The notes under the pieces are model-generated. The model was not told where the DNA came from and did no database searches. It saw only the letters and a program-made list of their open reading frames with translations. Position numbers and translations under genes: made by a program. DNA of 64,000 nucleotides from Dermanyssus gallinae (taxonomy: Eukaryota; Arthropoda; Arachnida; Mesostigmata; Dermanyssidae): positions 270,534 to 334,533 of the forward strand of contig QVRM01003906.1 of assembly GCA_003439945.1 (NCBI GenBank). Reading direction: 5' to 3'. This document shows, piece by piece, positions 12,677-22,648 of this stretch. Each line of letters begins with the position of its first letter. Positions within the stretch are counted from its first letter, which is position 1.

Positions 12677-14822
12677 GGTGTTTAACGAACAAGAAGAAAA
12701 TCTGCCGTTAAAACGACTTGAGGTTAGGACAAAAGCACAGTCCTCTTTTTAGTCAAATTACAACCTTCGTTCGTAAACCTTGGTTTTCTCGAAAGGCTAT
12801 GCGAGGTACGCGCTGTTTTACAGTACTTTAATCCTATTCCTCGAAGGTTCATTTTGCCAGATTGTGTGCAAACAATGTTCTTTATTTCTAGGACGTTATG
12901 AAGTTTTGGCACAAAGCCATGTACACTACTGTTGTTTCTGTGAAGCAGAAGTTAACGAGGTGTTGCAATGGTGTGCTGTAAGGTGGTCCTGGCACCTGAA
13001 CTCACCTCATTGAGATTTATTGTGATGGTAACGTAGTTGTAATCGCCCTCGTGCATTGAGGGGCTTTGCCACCACGTGTCGCGCCGGCCATCGAGAATGT
13101 CCTGAACCGAATGGCGATTGTTGGAATTGTCACAAACCTTGCACACCGAACCGAACTCGGCCGAGTAGCAAAATGTCTCAGCGCCCGATTTGCCTATGGG
13201 ATGCGCGGGCATGTTGCATATCATAGGGAAACAATAACATTGGTTAACAATTTAATTTGCTTTTGCTGTTGCTGGAATTAGCATGATCGTTTATGCGTAT
13301 TGTGTTAACTGTAAAGACCATCATGAGAAATTAGAAACAAATGTAAATGCTATTTTTATTCTGTGACTTAGAGTATATCGGTGCCTTCTTTTTAAATTAA
13401 TCGTTATAATAGTTGAACTATAAAGCTTCAGTTAGCCTATGCCCCTCACATGACTTACTCAAAGTAAATATAAATGACGTCATGTAAACTAAAGTAGGTA
13501 TAACTGAATATGTTTTTTAATGTAACTGAATAAATTATACTTTATTAATTAGTATTCACAGTATAGTGTAATAAAAAAAATGCATTTTAAATGCCCATAG
13601 ATATAGGGTGTGCAAATAATCTGAGAACGGAAACGTTTGAAAACTGACATCTTTAAAACGTTTCCGTTCTCAGATCTAATCCATTCGCGATGTCCGTAAA
13701 CAGAACAGAGTAAGATTGCCAAATTCAAGATGAAGCGTTACTCAACGGATGAACGCGTAGAGATTATGCTATAAATTGAGAAAATTTATCATGAAAAGGA
13801 AAACTCTGTACGGGCATGCTGACGAGCTCTTCGTGCAATTTACAGTCCACATAGCCGGTCTTGTGAGACACCATTTGTAAACTTGTTCAAAAAATTCACA
13901 GGACAAGTTCAGGACGTGATGTGCAATAAAAACCCGCAGAGCGCTCGTTCGGCTGAAAATGTCGCCGCTATCACCGATAGTATGGAACAACGCCCGAAAA
14001 CATTTTTTAAGCGACGTGCTTAACAACCTGGTGCACCTCAATCTGGTGTGTTTTGAGGTCGGACCTAGCAAGGTATTCACATCAGAAGGAGTCAGCTCAC
14101 GCAAAAACTCAAGCCTAGGGGTCCGGCCGAATTTAGACGGAATCGATGCAACTGAACTCTGGTTCTAATAAAATGGTACCACAGGCCACATAGGGAGACA
14201 ATTGATGTTTTTAAGGATGGAGTGCTCCGTACGGCTAATCTCGCATATCGGGAATATTAAGATCTTGACCTGCAAGGACTTACGGGAAGGAATTACCGCC
14301 GCTAGACTTTTTTTCTGTGTTTTTTTTTGTTTGTTAAAAAGTAAAGTGTACGCTAATAATCCCACGAATATAAGTAAACAAAGAGCCAACATTAGATCGT
14401 GTGTTAATATGAGTCTGATTAATGTAAAAAATACAAAAACTGGGTGTCCCGCATACACTTTGTACAAAAAAGAAGATCACCACTTCACTGCTAATGTATT
14501 TCATTGGAAATTACCATATATTTTATTTAATAAAGAAATAATCTTGAACACTCTTGATGTTATATTACGTTAAAAATCTCAGGCTATTTTATATATATAT
14601 ATATATACATATACGGAGAATAAATTTATACATAGTATTAAAAATAAAAGTATATATATATATATATATATATATCTACACACGGAAAATAAATGTATAC
14701 ATATCATTAAAAATAAATAAATAAATATATACACTTACCGCAAGTGGCGTTTGCTTTTGCCGTAGCTCTCAAGTGGAGCTCCTGGACCTCCGGAAATAGC
14801 TCCCGGAACTCGGCGGTTACCG
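1..14822 (-). CDS. Laminin subunit alpha, alpha-1/2 (wing-blister) type, partial gene with 16 exons
   Basis: This gene encodes a large secreted basement-membrane subunit that would assemble with a beta and a gamma chain. In transcription order the exons are 14822-14739, 13193-13006, 12550-12388, 10913-10663, 10155-9963, 9025-8772, 8090-7932, 7202-6882, 6726-6576, 5918-5723, 5056-4668, 3830-3570, 3178-2894, 2148-1858, 1178-855 and 505-<1. Domains run LamNT, three to four LE (laminin EGF) repeats, L4, a long LE array, then the start of a second L4. Two L4 domains, together with CDQCCP in the first LE, fit alpha-1/2 chains; gamma chains have one L4 and beta chains have none. Splice phases agree at every junction I checked except around exon 5918-5723, which has a frame break. 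The signal-peptide exon lies beyond 14822 and was not found. The coiled coil and LamG domains lie outside the window. Confidence 0.9.
855..1178 (-). CDS. Laminin alpha exon: LE repeats
   Basis: The exon reads [43 protein letters not shown] and [14 protein letters not shown]. It ends GAT G before gtacgt; GA of the next exon completes the Gly codon. Confidence 0.92.
1858..2148 (-). CDS. Laminin alpha exon: LE repeats
   Basis: The exon reads [43 protein letters not shown] and [15 protein letters not shown]. The acceptor is gacag, directly after a long CAG/CAA-type repeat on the plus strand. The donor is gtgagt; the last C joins CG of the next exon as Pro. Confidence 0.92.
2150..2345. repeat. 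Imperfect CAG/CAA-rich tract in a laminin intron
   Basis: The plus strand shows CAGCAG and CAACAA runs mixed with other triplets for about 190 bases. It touches the acceptor of the exon at 2148. Read on the minus strand it gives poly-Leu and poly-Val open frames, which I treat as artefacts. It may act as the GTT/GCT-rich pyrimidine-like tract of the acceptor. Confidence 0.75.
2786..2831. repeat. (GAT)n/(TTA)n trinucleotide microsatellite
   Basis: Six or so GAT repeats pass directly into about ten TTA repeats. It lies in the laminin intron just downstream of the exon ending at 2894. Confidence 0.85.
2894..3178 (-). CDS. Laminin alpha exon: LE repeats
   Basis: The exon reads [41 protein letters not shown] and [15 protein letters not shown]. 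Two LE modules are clear. The acceptor is tttcag and the donor gtacgt, phase 1. Confidence 0.92.
3570..3830 (-). CDS. Laminin alpha exon: LE repeats
   Basis: The exon reads [29 protein letters not shown] and [12 protein letters not shown], which is LE spacing throughout. It starts after gtgcag and ends with one G before gtgagc; that G joins CA of the next exon. Confidence 0.9.
3936..3967. repeat. (TA)n microsatellite
   Basis: A run of TA dinucleotides in a laminin intron. It is one of about 35 such arrays in the window. Confidence 0.9.
4250..4365 (-). repeat. Dispersed repeat family R3, copy a
   Basis: This segment shares the order ATTGGTTTATTATT, CTAAATACACA, CTTTTATAT, then AGAGCGGCAGCATGGGCGA with positions 52180-52295, and more weakly with 38705-38790. 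On the minus strand the family ends in TAATAAACCAAT, like the 3' ends of the LINEs here, so it may be the tail of a LINE or SINE. It sits in a laminin intron. Confidence 0.6.
4668..5056 (-). CDS. Laminin alpha exon: LE repeats after first L4
   Basis: The exon begins [13 protein letters not shown] (end of L4), then [38 protein letters not shown] and [14 protein letters not shown]. The SNNF motif in an LE interrupted by the L4 boundary is typical of alpha chains. It ends in phase 1 at gtagct. Confidence 0.9.
5280..5365. repeat. TA-rich microsatellite block
   Basis: Interrupted (TA)n with ATAATATATA variants. It directly follows, on the minus strand, the 3' end of a LINE tail fragment at 5366-5515. 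Confidence 0.85.
5366..5515 (-). mobile_element. LINE 3' tail fragment (same family as 33-37 kb and 43-45 kb)
   Basis: Read on the minus strand this segment contains GCAGCATGTCCAGCAG, then ATAGCTGAACCCGCAAGATGA and ends ACCTGGGTGTTAATAAACC. The plus-strand LINE at 44,790-44,925 has the same landmarks in the same order. It is a severely 5'-truncated insertion in a laminin intron. The last coding triplets match the SIAEL-R-stop end of the LINE protein. Confidence 0.75.
5515..5540. repeat. (TA)n microsatellite
   Basis: A TA array immediately on the 5' side (minus-strand sense) of the LINE tail fragment, so that fragment has TA arrays on both sides. Confidence 0.85.
5723..5918 (-). CDS. Laminin alpha exon: end of first L4 domain, with a frame break
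   Basis: The exon reads [20 protein letters not shown] and [12 protein letters not shown] in one frame. The conserved continuation [15 protein letters not shown] then appears in the frame shifted by one base, with the switch near 5783-5787. The expected pattern is VLxDLxxxxIRA. The exon is 196 nt. Its total length agrees with the phases of both neighbours, so a second compensating change would be expected nearer the donor. A single-base assembly error or a real mutation could explain it. Confidence 0.78.
6576..6726 (-). CDS. Laminin alpha exon: first L4 domain, middle
   Basis: The exon reads [20 protein letters not shown] and [17 protein letters not shown], which matches the YGGxLxYxVSF and DxxLxGxxxxL strands of L4. 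It ends with one A before gtgagt, completed by AA of the next exon. Confidence 0.88.
6766..6822. repeat. Long (TA)n microsatellite
   Basis: About 25 TA units lie in the small intron between two L4 exons of the laminin gene. It produces false YIYIYI open frames on both strands. Confidence 0.9.
6882..7202 (-). CDS. Laminin alpha exon: LE end and start of first L4 domain
   Basis: The exon reads [19 protein letters not shown] and [12 protein letters not shown], then the L4 start with [14 protein letters not shown]. The FYWxAPxxYxGxK motif marks laminin IV type A. Start and end are both phase 0, with donor gtaatg. Confidence 0.9.
7932..8090 (-). CDS. Laminin alpha exon: LE repeats 3 and 4
   Basis: The exon reads [23 protein letters not shown] and [11 protein letters not shown] chose the acceptor at caatag because it gives phase 0 and follows SFEGK of the previous exon. 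The nearer cag, 7 nt further in, would break phase. The donor is the weak gtttgt. Confidence 0.82.
8701..8738. repeat. (TA)n microsatellite
   Basis: About 18 TA units, 35 bases downstream of the laminin exon ending at 8772. Confidence 0.9.
8772..9025 (-). CDS. Laminin alpha exon: LE repeats 2 and 3
   Basis: The exon reads [16 protein letters not shown], then [19 protein letters not shown] and [14 protein letters not shown]. Cysteine spacing is that of LE modules. It begins after a tatag acceptor and ends at SFEGK before gtagga in phase 0. A long (TA)n array lies just downstream in the intron. Confidence 0.9.
9963..10155 (-). CDS. Laminin alpha exon: LamNT end and first LE repeat
   Basis: The exon starts with [14 protein letters not shown] and runs through [15 protein letters not shown] and CDQCCPKF. 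It is the first EGF-like LE repeat. The double Cys in CDQCCP is typical of alpha chains and argues against beta or gamma. It ends in phase 1 at gtacgt. Confidence 0.9.
10190..10223. repeat. (TA)n microsatellite
   Basis: A TA array about 35 bases upstream (minus-strand sense) of the laminin exon starting at 10155. Confidence 0.9.
10663..10913 (-). CDS. Laminin alpha exon: end of LamNT domain
   Basis: The exon reads [17 protein letters not shown] and later [14 protein letters not shown]. The second motif matches the conserved FxxARYIRLR segment near the end of LamNT, and its form resembles alpha-1/2 chains. The exon ends at GQDGKE before gtatgt in phase 0. Confidence 0.88.
11080..11118. repeat. 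(TA)n microsatellite
   Basis: About 19 TA units in the laminin intron between exons 12388 and 10913. Confidence 0.9.
12388..12550 (-). CDS. Laminin alpha exon: LamNT domain, middle part
   Basis: The exon reads [14 protein letters not shown], then [10 protein letters not shown] and [16 protein letters not shown]. This is the WxLExSxDG...PWQYxA core of LamNT. It starts in phase 0 after ctgtag and ends with one G before gtaaga. That G joins AC of the next exon as an Asp codon. Confidence 0.88.
12596..12676. repeat. Longest (TA)n array, passing into (TG)n
   Basis: More than 30 consecutive TA units followed by TGTGTGTG. It lies in a laminin intron 45 bases from the LamNT exon at 12550 and is the longest uninterrupted TA run I see here. 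Confidence 0.9.
13006..13193 (-). CDS. Laminin alpha exon: LamNT domain, Cys-rich part
   Basis: The exon reads [19 protein letters not shown] and [12 protein letters not shown]. The CxxCD and WWQSP motifs are signatures of the laminin N-terminal polymerisation domain. It begins after a catag acceptor, whose GC completes the split Gly codon of the previous exon, and ends at NLNE before gtgagt in phase 0. Confidence 0.88.
13619..13675. repeat. Foldback with two 20-nt perfect arms
   Basis: The left arm at 13619-13638 (ATCTGAGAACGGAAACGTTT) is exactly reverse-complementary to 13656-13675, with a 17-nt spacer. It lies just upstream of the fossil transposase at 13.73 kb and could be a terminal inverted repeat pair or a hairpin. 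Confidence 0.8.
13731..14170 (+). pseudogene. Fossil transposase with DUF4817-like helix-turn-helix, mariner/IS630-like
   Basis: The plus strand reads [14 protein letters not shown], then [26 protein letters not shown] and [20 protein letters not shown]. This is the order of the N-terminal helix-turn-helix region (YSTxERVEIVLL, ENSVRATARAF, VRKFRETG, ENVxAVxxSVEExP) found in a large arthropod transposase group. Several stops and frame changes break it, and the DDE catalytic part is not recognisable. It lies upstream of the laminin exon at 14.74 kb on the opposite strand. Confidence 0.6.
14739..14822 (-). CDS. Laminin alpha exon: start of LamNT domain
   Basis: This 84-nt exon reads [20 protein letters not shown] and then ends in NATCG at a gtaagt donor. 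It matches the opening of the laminin N-terminal domain, where animal alpha chains have LFP, a short helix and NATCG. It begins in phase 1 after a cag acceptor, so at least one upstream exon with the signal peptide is missing. The donor leaves one G that joins GC of the next exon to form the Gly codon. Confidence 0.75.
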
Positions 14823-17028
14823 CTGAGACAATACATCCTACGCGCAGACAAAGTCACAGAGAATACGATGTTATGAACATAATAGTGTACCTTTTAGAAG
14901 ACTACGAGAGAGAGCGACATAAGCATAACTCTTGCGCACATTGTGGTACTGTGTAACGTTATGTTGAATTAGGTAAGGTAGACCGTTAGGTAAAACGCAG
15001 GGTGGGGCTAGGCGTTAGTGCATTATGGAATGAAGGCATTCGATTTTACACAACCTCCTGAGCAACGTTGTCATCGTACTGACTGACAGAAGGCAAGTAA
15101 GCTCAATTATACAACCGCTAATGTTAAGTTCCTTTTGCAACCCGTTCTATTGCGCTAGGCTACTAAGGGATACATTCAGTGGTATATAAGAGTTTATTAT
15201 ATTTTAGCCATTAGCCGGTTTGGTTTTGAAAAGACAACATAAACTGACTGAAAAGGATTTCACCTCATCCTTATATAATTACTGTTGGTACATTTTTTGT
15301 TGCGACTGCAAACCCCAAGTGATACGTACGGTGTTTCATCAAGATCTACCAATCTCTCTCTACACAAAATATATTCACCTAGACAGGGCAACTCAGGCTG
15401 TATGCCTAGAATGCTCTCATAAATTATCAGATATGTAAGCAACCTTTGCTTTGCGTTTGAATATTCAAAATGGTGGACTTCGTTCCGTTACATCAACAAA
15501 TTCCTGGAGGAAACCCTCACATGTTCAAAAATCTCGTTTTCTTAAGGTGCCAAAAAACAAAAGTAAGTTCATTGTAATTATGGGAGATCTTGTAATGCAA
15601 TGTTATTGCGAAATAAACAATATGTATGTAAAAACAAAAGTAAGTCAAATACGTTTGCCAATTACTAAGTGACATTGCCTGGCATTATGAGAATGTGGAT
15701 GCAAAGGTTCTGGGCCTAGCGTAGGCGCATGGAAACCCCAAACTCGTGATAGGCTGATACAGATATCTGAGCAGTTTGATCACCATGTACTGACTAAGCT
15801 AAACTTTAAGCACAAGTAAACACCGCTCGGAACACCAATCTCACTGTTTTTTTTTTAAATAAACTAGGTAGTTTTTAGAAGAGTCGTTAGACACTGTGTT
15901 TAAGCAACCCTATATTGGCTCGACTATCAATGCCAAAAAACAAACCTTGAGAATTGGCGAGCCTTGTCATAGTGCCGTATATCTTACTGCATATTCGAAT
16001 AAACTCTGATATGACCCTACTTAAAGTGCAAATCTTTTTTAGTTGAATTTGTGTTTCATGTGTACTCTATTCTGCAACTGTTGTCTAAGCTCAAGAATCC
16101 CGCTTATAAAAAAAAAAAACTTGACTTCGTTAAGCATGCAGGACTTCACTTACCCCTAATTTCTCTCAGACTAGCGGTACCCTATAGGCAGCAGCTATAC
16201 ATTGGTTAGGACCGATCTAAATGTTACTTTGCATGTGGTAAATTCGTGCATAGTATTTGTGAATAGTAATTTAATAAAAGAGTCGAAGAAAATTATAAAT
16301 AATACAAAGATAATCTTGCTGAGAGTTTCTAGAAGTCTGCCTAAAAGCTCTAGTGTTAGTTAAGACAAAATAATTTTTAATCAAAGAGCATTTAAGAAGC
16401 CATACAAAAACGAGCGACATAGATTTAACATCCGTTACTTATCTTCCTTTTCGGGCAACCTAGATTTGACACCAATAGTTCATGTTTCCTCTTAAGCGTC
16501 AGTTGACGCTGATTTCAGCTGAAATTTCATGCTTTTAGAGACTATCACAAAGCCTTGCGGTGTAGTGTAACCTGCAACACTTTATTTATTGAGCACAGTC
16601 GTATTTTAGATATTTTGGTTTTTATATGTGTTGATTATGTTTTTAATTTAATAGCAACGCTCGCGTCATAGGACCCATGAGTTTGACTGCACATGTTTTG
16701 AAAACTCCCTCTACTCAACTAGCATGGGTCGAGTCGCTTGGACATGCGTCGAAGTGCTCAGGAATCGAGCAGGTTACGTACGGGCAAATGACGCAAGGCA
16801 CACGAGGTACTCAGTACGATCCTCTTACTAGATAACGAGCGCCCAATATCGGGCTGTCCAAGCCGAGCGAGGTCTAGTGCCGACGTGCTTTTAACCAGGC
16901 AAAACTTGAATATGGTATTTGACGGCCGGCTGATACATGATTTGCGCATACAGAACGCCACCGTCGACTTCCGAGAAAATCGATGGTTTATTCACTAGTA
17001 CTGATCACCACTGTGGAGGATAGCAAAA

Positions 17029-17732
17029 CAAAAAGCTACCAAAGCCTCAGGAAGGAGATCCTTATTTAGAACAATCTGTCTCACATCATTTATCTTGCCG
17101 TCCTGCTACAAAAGGATGTGATTTGGACTAGCGGCCTCAGCGTCAGTGAGCGTTTTCGACCATGTCGCGGGAATAACACGATCGACGGTCATATGCCTGT
17201 ACTAGAGAATCTCCGAGGTAACAAGATAGGTTTACCAGTACGAAGACCGACAAGGCTCAACAAGGAAATCTATCTGACGACCTAAAGAGAGAACGGGGAA
17301 GGGGCGGCAATTGTAATGCAAATCAAATTGGTGATAGGGTTGGCTAGCTTCTACGTAAGATATGTGCCACAATTTTTATATATCATATATAATCATCGCA
17401 GCAGCGTCCTCGTTTTTATTCATCAACTCTTATTACAATAATGTGTACGCAAACGTGTTAATTTTTAGCCTAGAATATAATAGTTACAGGTCGATAGAGA
17501 AAGACATTGCTGGCTACTCGGAACGTTGCGCTAAGATGTTGTTTTTGTGGGAGGAAAAAAAAACGCTGTCCAATAATACATTTACTGCGCAGTGATGCCA
17601 AGTTTACCGGTGTGGGAGAAGGTTTACCTTGGCTGCCGATCATTACCGATTATCTGGCCCGCTCGGAATACCGTTGTCTGGCTCTTGCAGCAAAAAGCTA
17701 CCGAAGCCTCAGGAAGGCGATCCTTATTTAGA
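17029..17732 (+). repeat. Diverged 42-nt direct repeat pair
   Basis: Positions 17029-17071 and 17691-17732 share CAAAAAGCTACC.AAGCCTC and AGGAAGG.GATCCTTATTTAG with about three differences. Both lie in GC-richer islands of otherwise AT-rich sequence. They look like parts of two copies of one old mobile element, but I cannot name it. Confidence 0.45.
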
Positions 17733-18370
17733 ATATTCACTTCAGTTCCGGGCTTGACTGCGTACAGTTTGCAGACCATTCATTTCAATGTTCCATTGAA
17801 CATCCGAAAAAGATACAGATCCTCTTTAAAGGACAGGGGACGAGGGGCGCTTGGAAGAGTAGCCAGCCTGCATCTTTTTGCCTGCCCCGGCGCTTTGTTA
17901 ATCGTGGTCTAGGTCTACAGTGCTACGACATTAACTACTACTGGTGTGAATGAAGCGGTGATGAAAGAGACAGCAAATCGTGCTACTGAGAAGCTTGGGT
18001 GTGAAGGCATTTGGACTAGCGCATGAAGAAATGCATCGAGGCATATCGTACGTAACACATTCGAACAAACAAAGAGATTGAGAGCGCCGTGCGAAGATGT
18101 CAGTAATGTTATCAACCGGTCCGATCGTTGTATCTATGCAGAGACCCATTAGCTAAAACCGGGTTGCATTTTATTTTCTCAGCACCTAAAGGCAGCACAA
18201 TAAACGCCTTGTCGTCTTCGGCGTGCATAAGGTACATGCCTCAGATGGTATCTATTAAGCGTGCTGTATTGCTTATATAAATTAGATTAGTTATTAGATA
18301 AGTTATATATAACGAAGACATAAAGCAAGTACAACGGATGTAATACGCAGCTAGCTATAGAATACATTGT

Positions 18371-18532
18371 CGAGCCCTGGTGGTGGCGTGGTGGGTGCAT
18401 TCGTCTGCGCCTCGCGACCGGAGGAGACACATAGGTGCGCGGGTTCGAGCCCCACCATTGCACACCTGTATATATGGGGGTCCGTCTAGACGTTAAATCT
18501 TGGCTGAAAGTCAGCCTAGAAAGTATTTTTTC
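18371..18532 (+). mobile_element. tRNA-derived SINE, copy 1
   Basis: The copy starts CGAGCCCTGGTGG, has TGGTGGCGTGGTG in the A-box position and GGTTCGAGCCCC as a B box of RNA polymerase III. It continues with GACGTTAAATCTTGGCTGAA and AGTCAGCC. The same order occurs at 45,913-46,097 (minus) and 50,818-51,000 (plus). Compared with them this copy lacks the middle part CTATGAAGCAATGCGAAAAG. Confidence 0.85.
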
Positions 18533-18678
18533 TAGCTTTAGAATGCTTTCGCTTGGCTGCAGTCAAAACGACCGTGACTCAGTTGACCGTCCGACTCCGT
18601 GCCGTAGTAGATCATCACCTTTGTGCTGTTTGGTAAACTTACAGCAACAGTAGACTGCGAAGCACGCGGTTGATACAA

Positions 18679-18901
18679 ATTATATTATACGCAATGATAT
18701 GGGGATTGGAAACACATGTACACGAGCCAGCCCTGTACCATTTCCACAGGCAAACCCACGATTTTAGTACAAACAAAAATATACGCAATGAAATGTGTTC
18801 TAAAAAAACTCATGTACTCGAGCCAGCCCCGTGTCATTTCTCAGGGCTGTAACTATTGCATTGTGAGAAAGTTCCCAAACTATTGCATTGTGAGAAAGCT
18901 G
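18679..18901 (+). repeat. Tandem duplications of about 95 bp and 26 bp
   Basis: ATACGCAATGA ... CATGTAC.CGAGCCAGCC occurs at 18,686-18,735 and again at 18,780-18,830. Directly downstream ACTATTGCATTGTGAGAAAG is present twice in tandem (18,850-18,901). These are local duplications in noncoding sequence. Confidence 0.7.
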
Positions 18902-20725
18902 AGAACAGGGTTTCCAAAAGTATAGAAGAAATTGATGTCTGACACCAGAAAGTAAACTACAAACAAGAGCCTCAAACCACTCTGTAGATATGTTCGAGCT
19001 TTTAGTAGTGGAGCCGCTATAGGGTCGCTTCATGCATCAAGATGACATGACTGTCAAGGCCATTGAAGAGTCAAAAATTGTTACCTTACAAAATCGTTTT
19101 AAAGTGACTATTTGGCACGGACTCTAATCATCTCCGTTATTCTTCTAAGCGTAGCCTAAGTAAACTCGTGCATCCCTTGTCTGCATTTGGCTAGTATTCA
19201 ACGGTTTGGTCACGTTTCATACATGCTGAGTAAAGCCAACAAACGATAAAGTGTCGTTTACGATTATATTCCAAAGACTCACCACATTTAAAAGAATACT
19301 ACGTGGGCGATGTTTAAGGCTATAAATAGGCGCGTGTTTATAAGATACAGTTATTGTAAAATTGAGAATAGATATTGAGTTTAAATGGATTGTAAAATTG
19401 CTTTCCGCTACAGTCTCGAAAATTATAGTTTCAGCTAACCACGTGAATCAGTTTGTCCGTAGTAGAGCCTGTCTATAGAAAACTGTAGAATTGTATGATG
19501 AAATAAAATAAGAGAAAAGCAAAAAGTAAACGCATTTACTGAATGGGCTAGTTATGGATAAAATCGCTATCATAGGTCCTGCAATGTAAGTCGCCACTGA
19601 CGCTAACTCGGTGAAGACTGTTCCCAAAACGGTGTACAATGGATTACACTCACTAACGAGTATCACCGAAGACTTCTTAAAGCTCCCCCGAATGCACCCA
19701 CGAATCAATACGATAGAGGTCTCGAAGTTGGTGAGACAGCATTATAAATCCCTTGATACTGCACGCATATAAACTATTTGAACTCTACGTGTTCTGTCGT
19801 GTTCGGCAGAAAATTCTGCCTCGTCTAAAGGATACTCATGCGGCTACAAGAAAAGAAATATCCACACTGATAAAAATTTTGCAAATAGCAGGGTTCAGGG
19901 ATATCTACTTTTCTAACTTTCACGTTCAGTTATTTAAAAACTTAGTATTACGATCAACGTTTATAGCAACAAAAATGTAAATTTAATACAGGAACCAATT
20001 TGGTACCACATCTATGGAGCTCCGATACGTGGTGTGATTTCTTTATGGGAATTCCACTTTAGGGGGCGATAGAAAACGGCTTAAGATAATCATACCACCG
20101 ATCGGAGTTTTATCAATATGATATTAAAGTGATATATGTACAGGGTGGGGTAGTATGCAGCACGAGAGTGGTAGCAATGCTCCGATAGATCAGATTGCAA
20201 GGAAACAAAACTATCAATTGAAAAAAAATTTCATTAAAAATTATCTTTCAAAGTCCAACGCTAGCAAGGGCAAACGAAATAGTTGCGTTGACAAAAGTTT
20301 GCTAAAATCGAGATCCTGTGACGTTTCATGGTTGAGCTCTTATGTGTATTACACTAAACGTTTGCTATTTTTGCTCCTAAACTTAACACATTAAGGCGAA
20401 TGCGTTCATGGGAATAATTTGGTAGTAATCGATGGTGGTTTGATTTGCGATTATCGTAGACTATTTTCCCTGCCCTCTAATGTCGATTCCCGCGTTTCTC
20501 GTGACCCTCTCTCCATTATGTTCAGTTTCTCAATCGTTCGTTCCCTTGCAATCTCACATCTTGTGGAGTAATATCTGACCAGTCACATCGGTATAAAAAA
20601 AATTGGTAATTTCACTATCACTTTTAAACAAGACATTTTGCTGCCTCTCCCCCATTCTCAAAAAAAAAGTTTTTTAACAAATTTTGCCACGCCTAAAAAG
20701 CGTGTAGTATATTGCAACACTCTCG

Positions 20726-20757
<32 letters not shown>

Positions 20758-20767
20758 AAATATATAC

Positions 20768-20806
<39 letters not shown>
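20758..20806. repeat. (CT)n followed by (TA)n microsatellite
   Basis: A CT-rich run from about 20,720 passes into TA/CATA repeats. It borders the foldback at 20,814. Confidence 0.85.
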
Positions 20807-20813
20807 TCCAACA

Positions 20814-20869
20814 AATGCAGAACACATATACGTGTGTATATACATACGTACGTATATGTGTTCTGCATT
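20814..20869. repeat. Foldback with 19-nt perfect arms
   Basis: AATGCAGAACACATATACG at 20,814-20,832 is the reverse complement of 20,851-20,869, with an 18-nt spacer that is itself TA/CG-alternating. It adjoins a (TA)n array. Confidence 0.85.
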
Positions 20870-21007
20870 CGTAAGGATGATTCGTTTGGCCGCTAGCCGT
20901 ATATGGGAAGGGGCCGCCGATGGTTCTGCCCACGCGCTCACGTAGCTTTGCCAGCTACGACGAAAGCGACGGTATTGACGGCGATGCCGCAGCCTCCATG
21001 ATGACAA

Positions 21008-21235
21008 GAAGCAGCAGCAGCAGCAGCAACAGCGGCCCAGCGACGATGGATAGTAACGATAACGCCAGCGATCATCGCATAAAATCGGCAGCGGCAGGCG
21101 GCAGAACGGACAACAACAGCAACAACAAGAACGACAAAGAACAATAATAACAGCAACCAGAGCAACAACAACAACAGCAACAATAACAACAACCAGCGCA
21201 ACAACGACAGCAATATTAAAGAACGGCAACAACGA
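21008..21235 (+). repeat. CAG/CAA/AAC-rich imperfect triplet tract
   Basis: Mixed AGC, CAA and AAC triplets over about 230 bases. Open frames on both strands (Ser/Asn-rich on plus, Val/Cys-rich on minus) come from the composition. It could be 5' UTR of the laminin gene, but nothing shows that. Confidence 0.6.
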
Positions 21236-22584
21236 CGACGACACATCGACGATCCACACTGTCTCTGCGTTGCCTTTCGAGGCGTTTGAGACGGTAGCTC
21301 ATACGGTCTAGCGTCTCGACAATGCCGAGAGATAAAATGCGAGAGAGAGAGAGAAATAACGGACAGTGGGAGAAGAGACGTCTATGAGGATGGCGCAGTG
21401 ATATTGACAATTTGCTCAACTTGAGGAGCGTGATAACACCTTCAGCTTGTAGCACAGCAAATATACAAAGTAATCTCTACTCGCAGTGAGATAACTACTA
21501 TGCAGTGAGATAACTTAGGGCAACGGCCGCGTTGCCTTCGTCGTACGAGTTCTACAGACACGTTTGCTATCTGTCCGCTTCTTAGCTTTCGCATGTGTTC
21601 TCCCTGTGCGATTTCCTATTACATACTACTACTACTACTACTACATATTGCCTATTTGCCGTATCAATTTCCCTCCATCAACCAATCAATTAAACATCTG
21701 TTTCTCTCTTCATAGTAGTAACGTGTCTTTGTCGTTCTGTGTCATACACACTGTGACCACTGTGTGATAGAACTAGCGGCGAAAATGATACGGCATCGGC
21801 TCATGTCCAATCGTGGGGTGACTACTGAATTCGGGCCTAATGTGACCACCAGGGTTACCTTGCCATATTAGAGGTAGCGGCGGCAGCAGCAACAGCAGCA
21901 GCAACGGGAGCAAGGACCGAGACGCGGACCGACGAAAAGTATGAAATGGAGTACAGGAAGAGGAATCTCAATTTTTCAGTGATGTAAAACGAAAGTGTAC
22001 CGTTGGAAATGTTTATATGAATAAAACCCTGATATTAAAGAAAGCGGGAGCGGGCGACATGAATAACTACTGGAATTTGTCTACTAGAATAACTGCTGGC
22101 CGCTGGCTCAGACGGTTGCTTAATCCCGTGACGGCAAGTGCGGCATTCTAAACAACACCGACTTTTGAAGATGCAAATGCCTTTCTTAAGGATTGTGGCT
22201 TGCGGATTTCGTTTCACGTCAAGACCAGTTAATGAAAGAAAGTAGAATAGACGGGAGAATAGACGATAGGATAGGTTTAATGCGCAGCTGCTCACAAACG
22301 CTCTCGTGGCAGCTGAGATGGTTAGTGTCGCAATTGGTGTTCGGCCTTTGCTGTGTCCTGTCCTGTACTAATATGTAGCCTTACAGGCCGTTGCACTGGA
22401 CATTAAACACAGCAAGTATTGGTTATTGAAGCGCCAACGTTGGTGGTACACCTCCATTACGGGTTACGGGTACGTATAGTTAGAATATTGGTTCACCCAA
22501 ACCCTCCGCCTGATATATATACGACGAACGCACAGATACTCCTGGCATTGCATATACACGCAAAATGTCCATAAGTAATTGTCG

Positions 22585-22648
<64 letters not shown>

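Noticed and set aside
20756..21259. Val- and Cys-rich frame on the minus strand resembling membrane segments
   Set aside because: It is translated triplet repeat and (TA)n sequence with no conserved residues.
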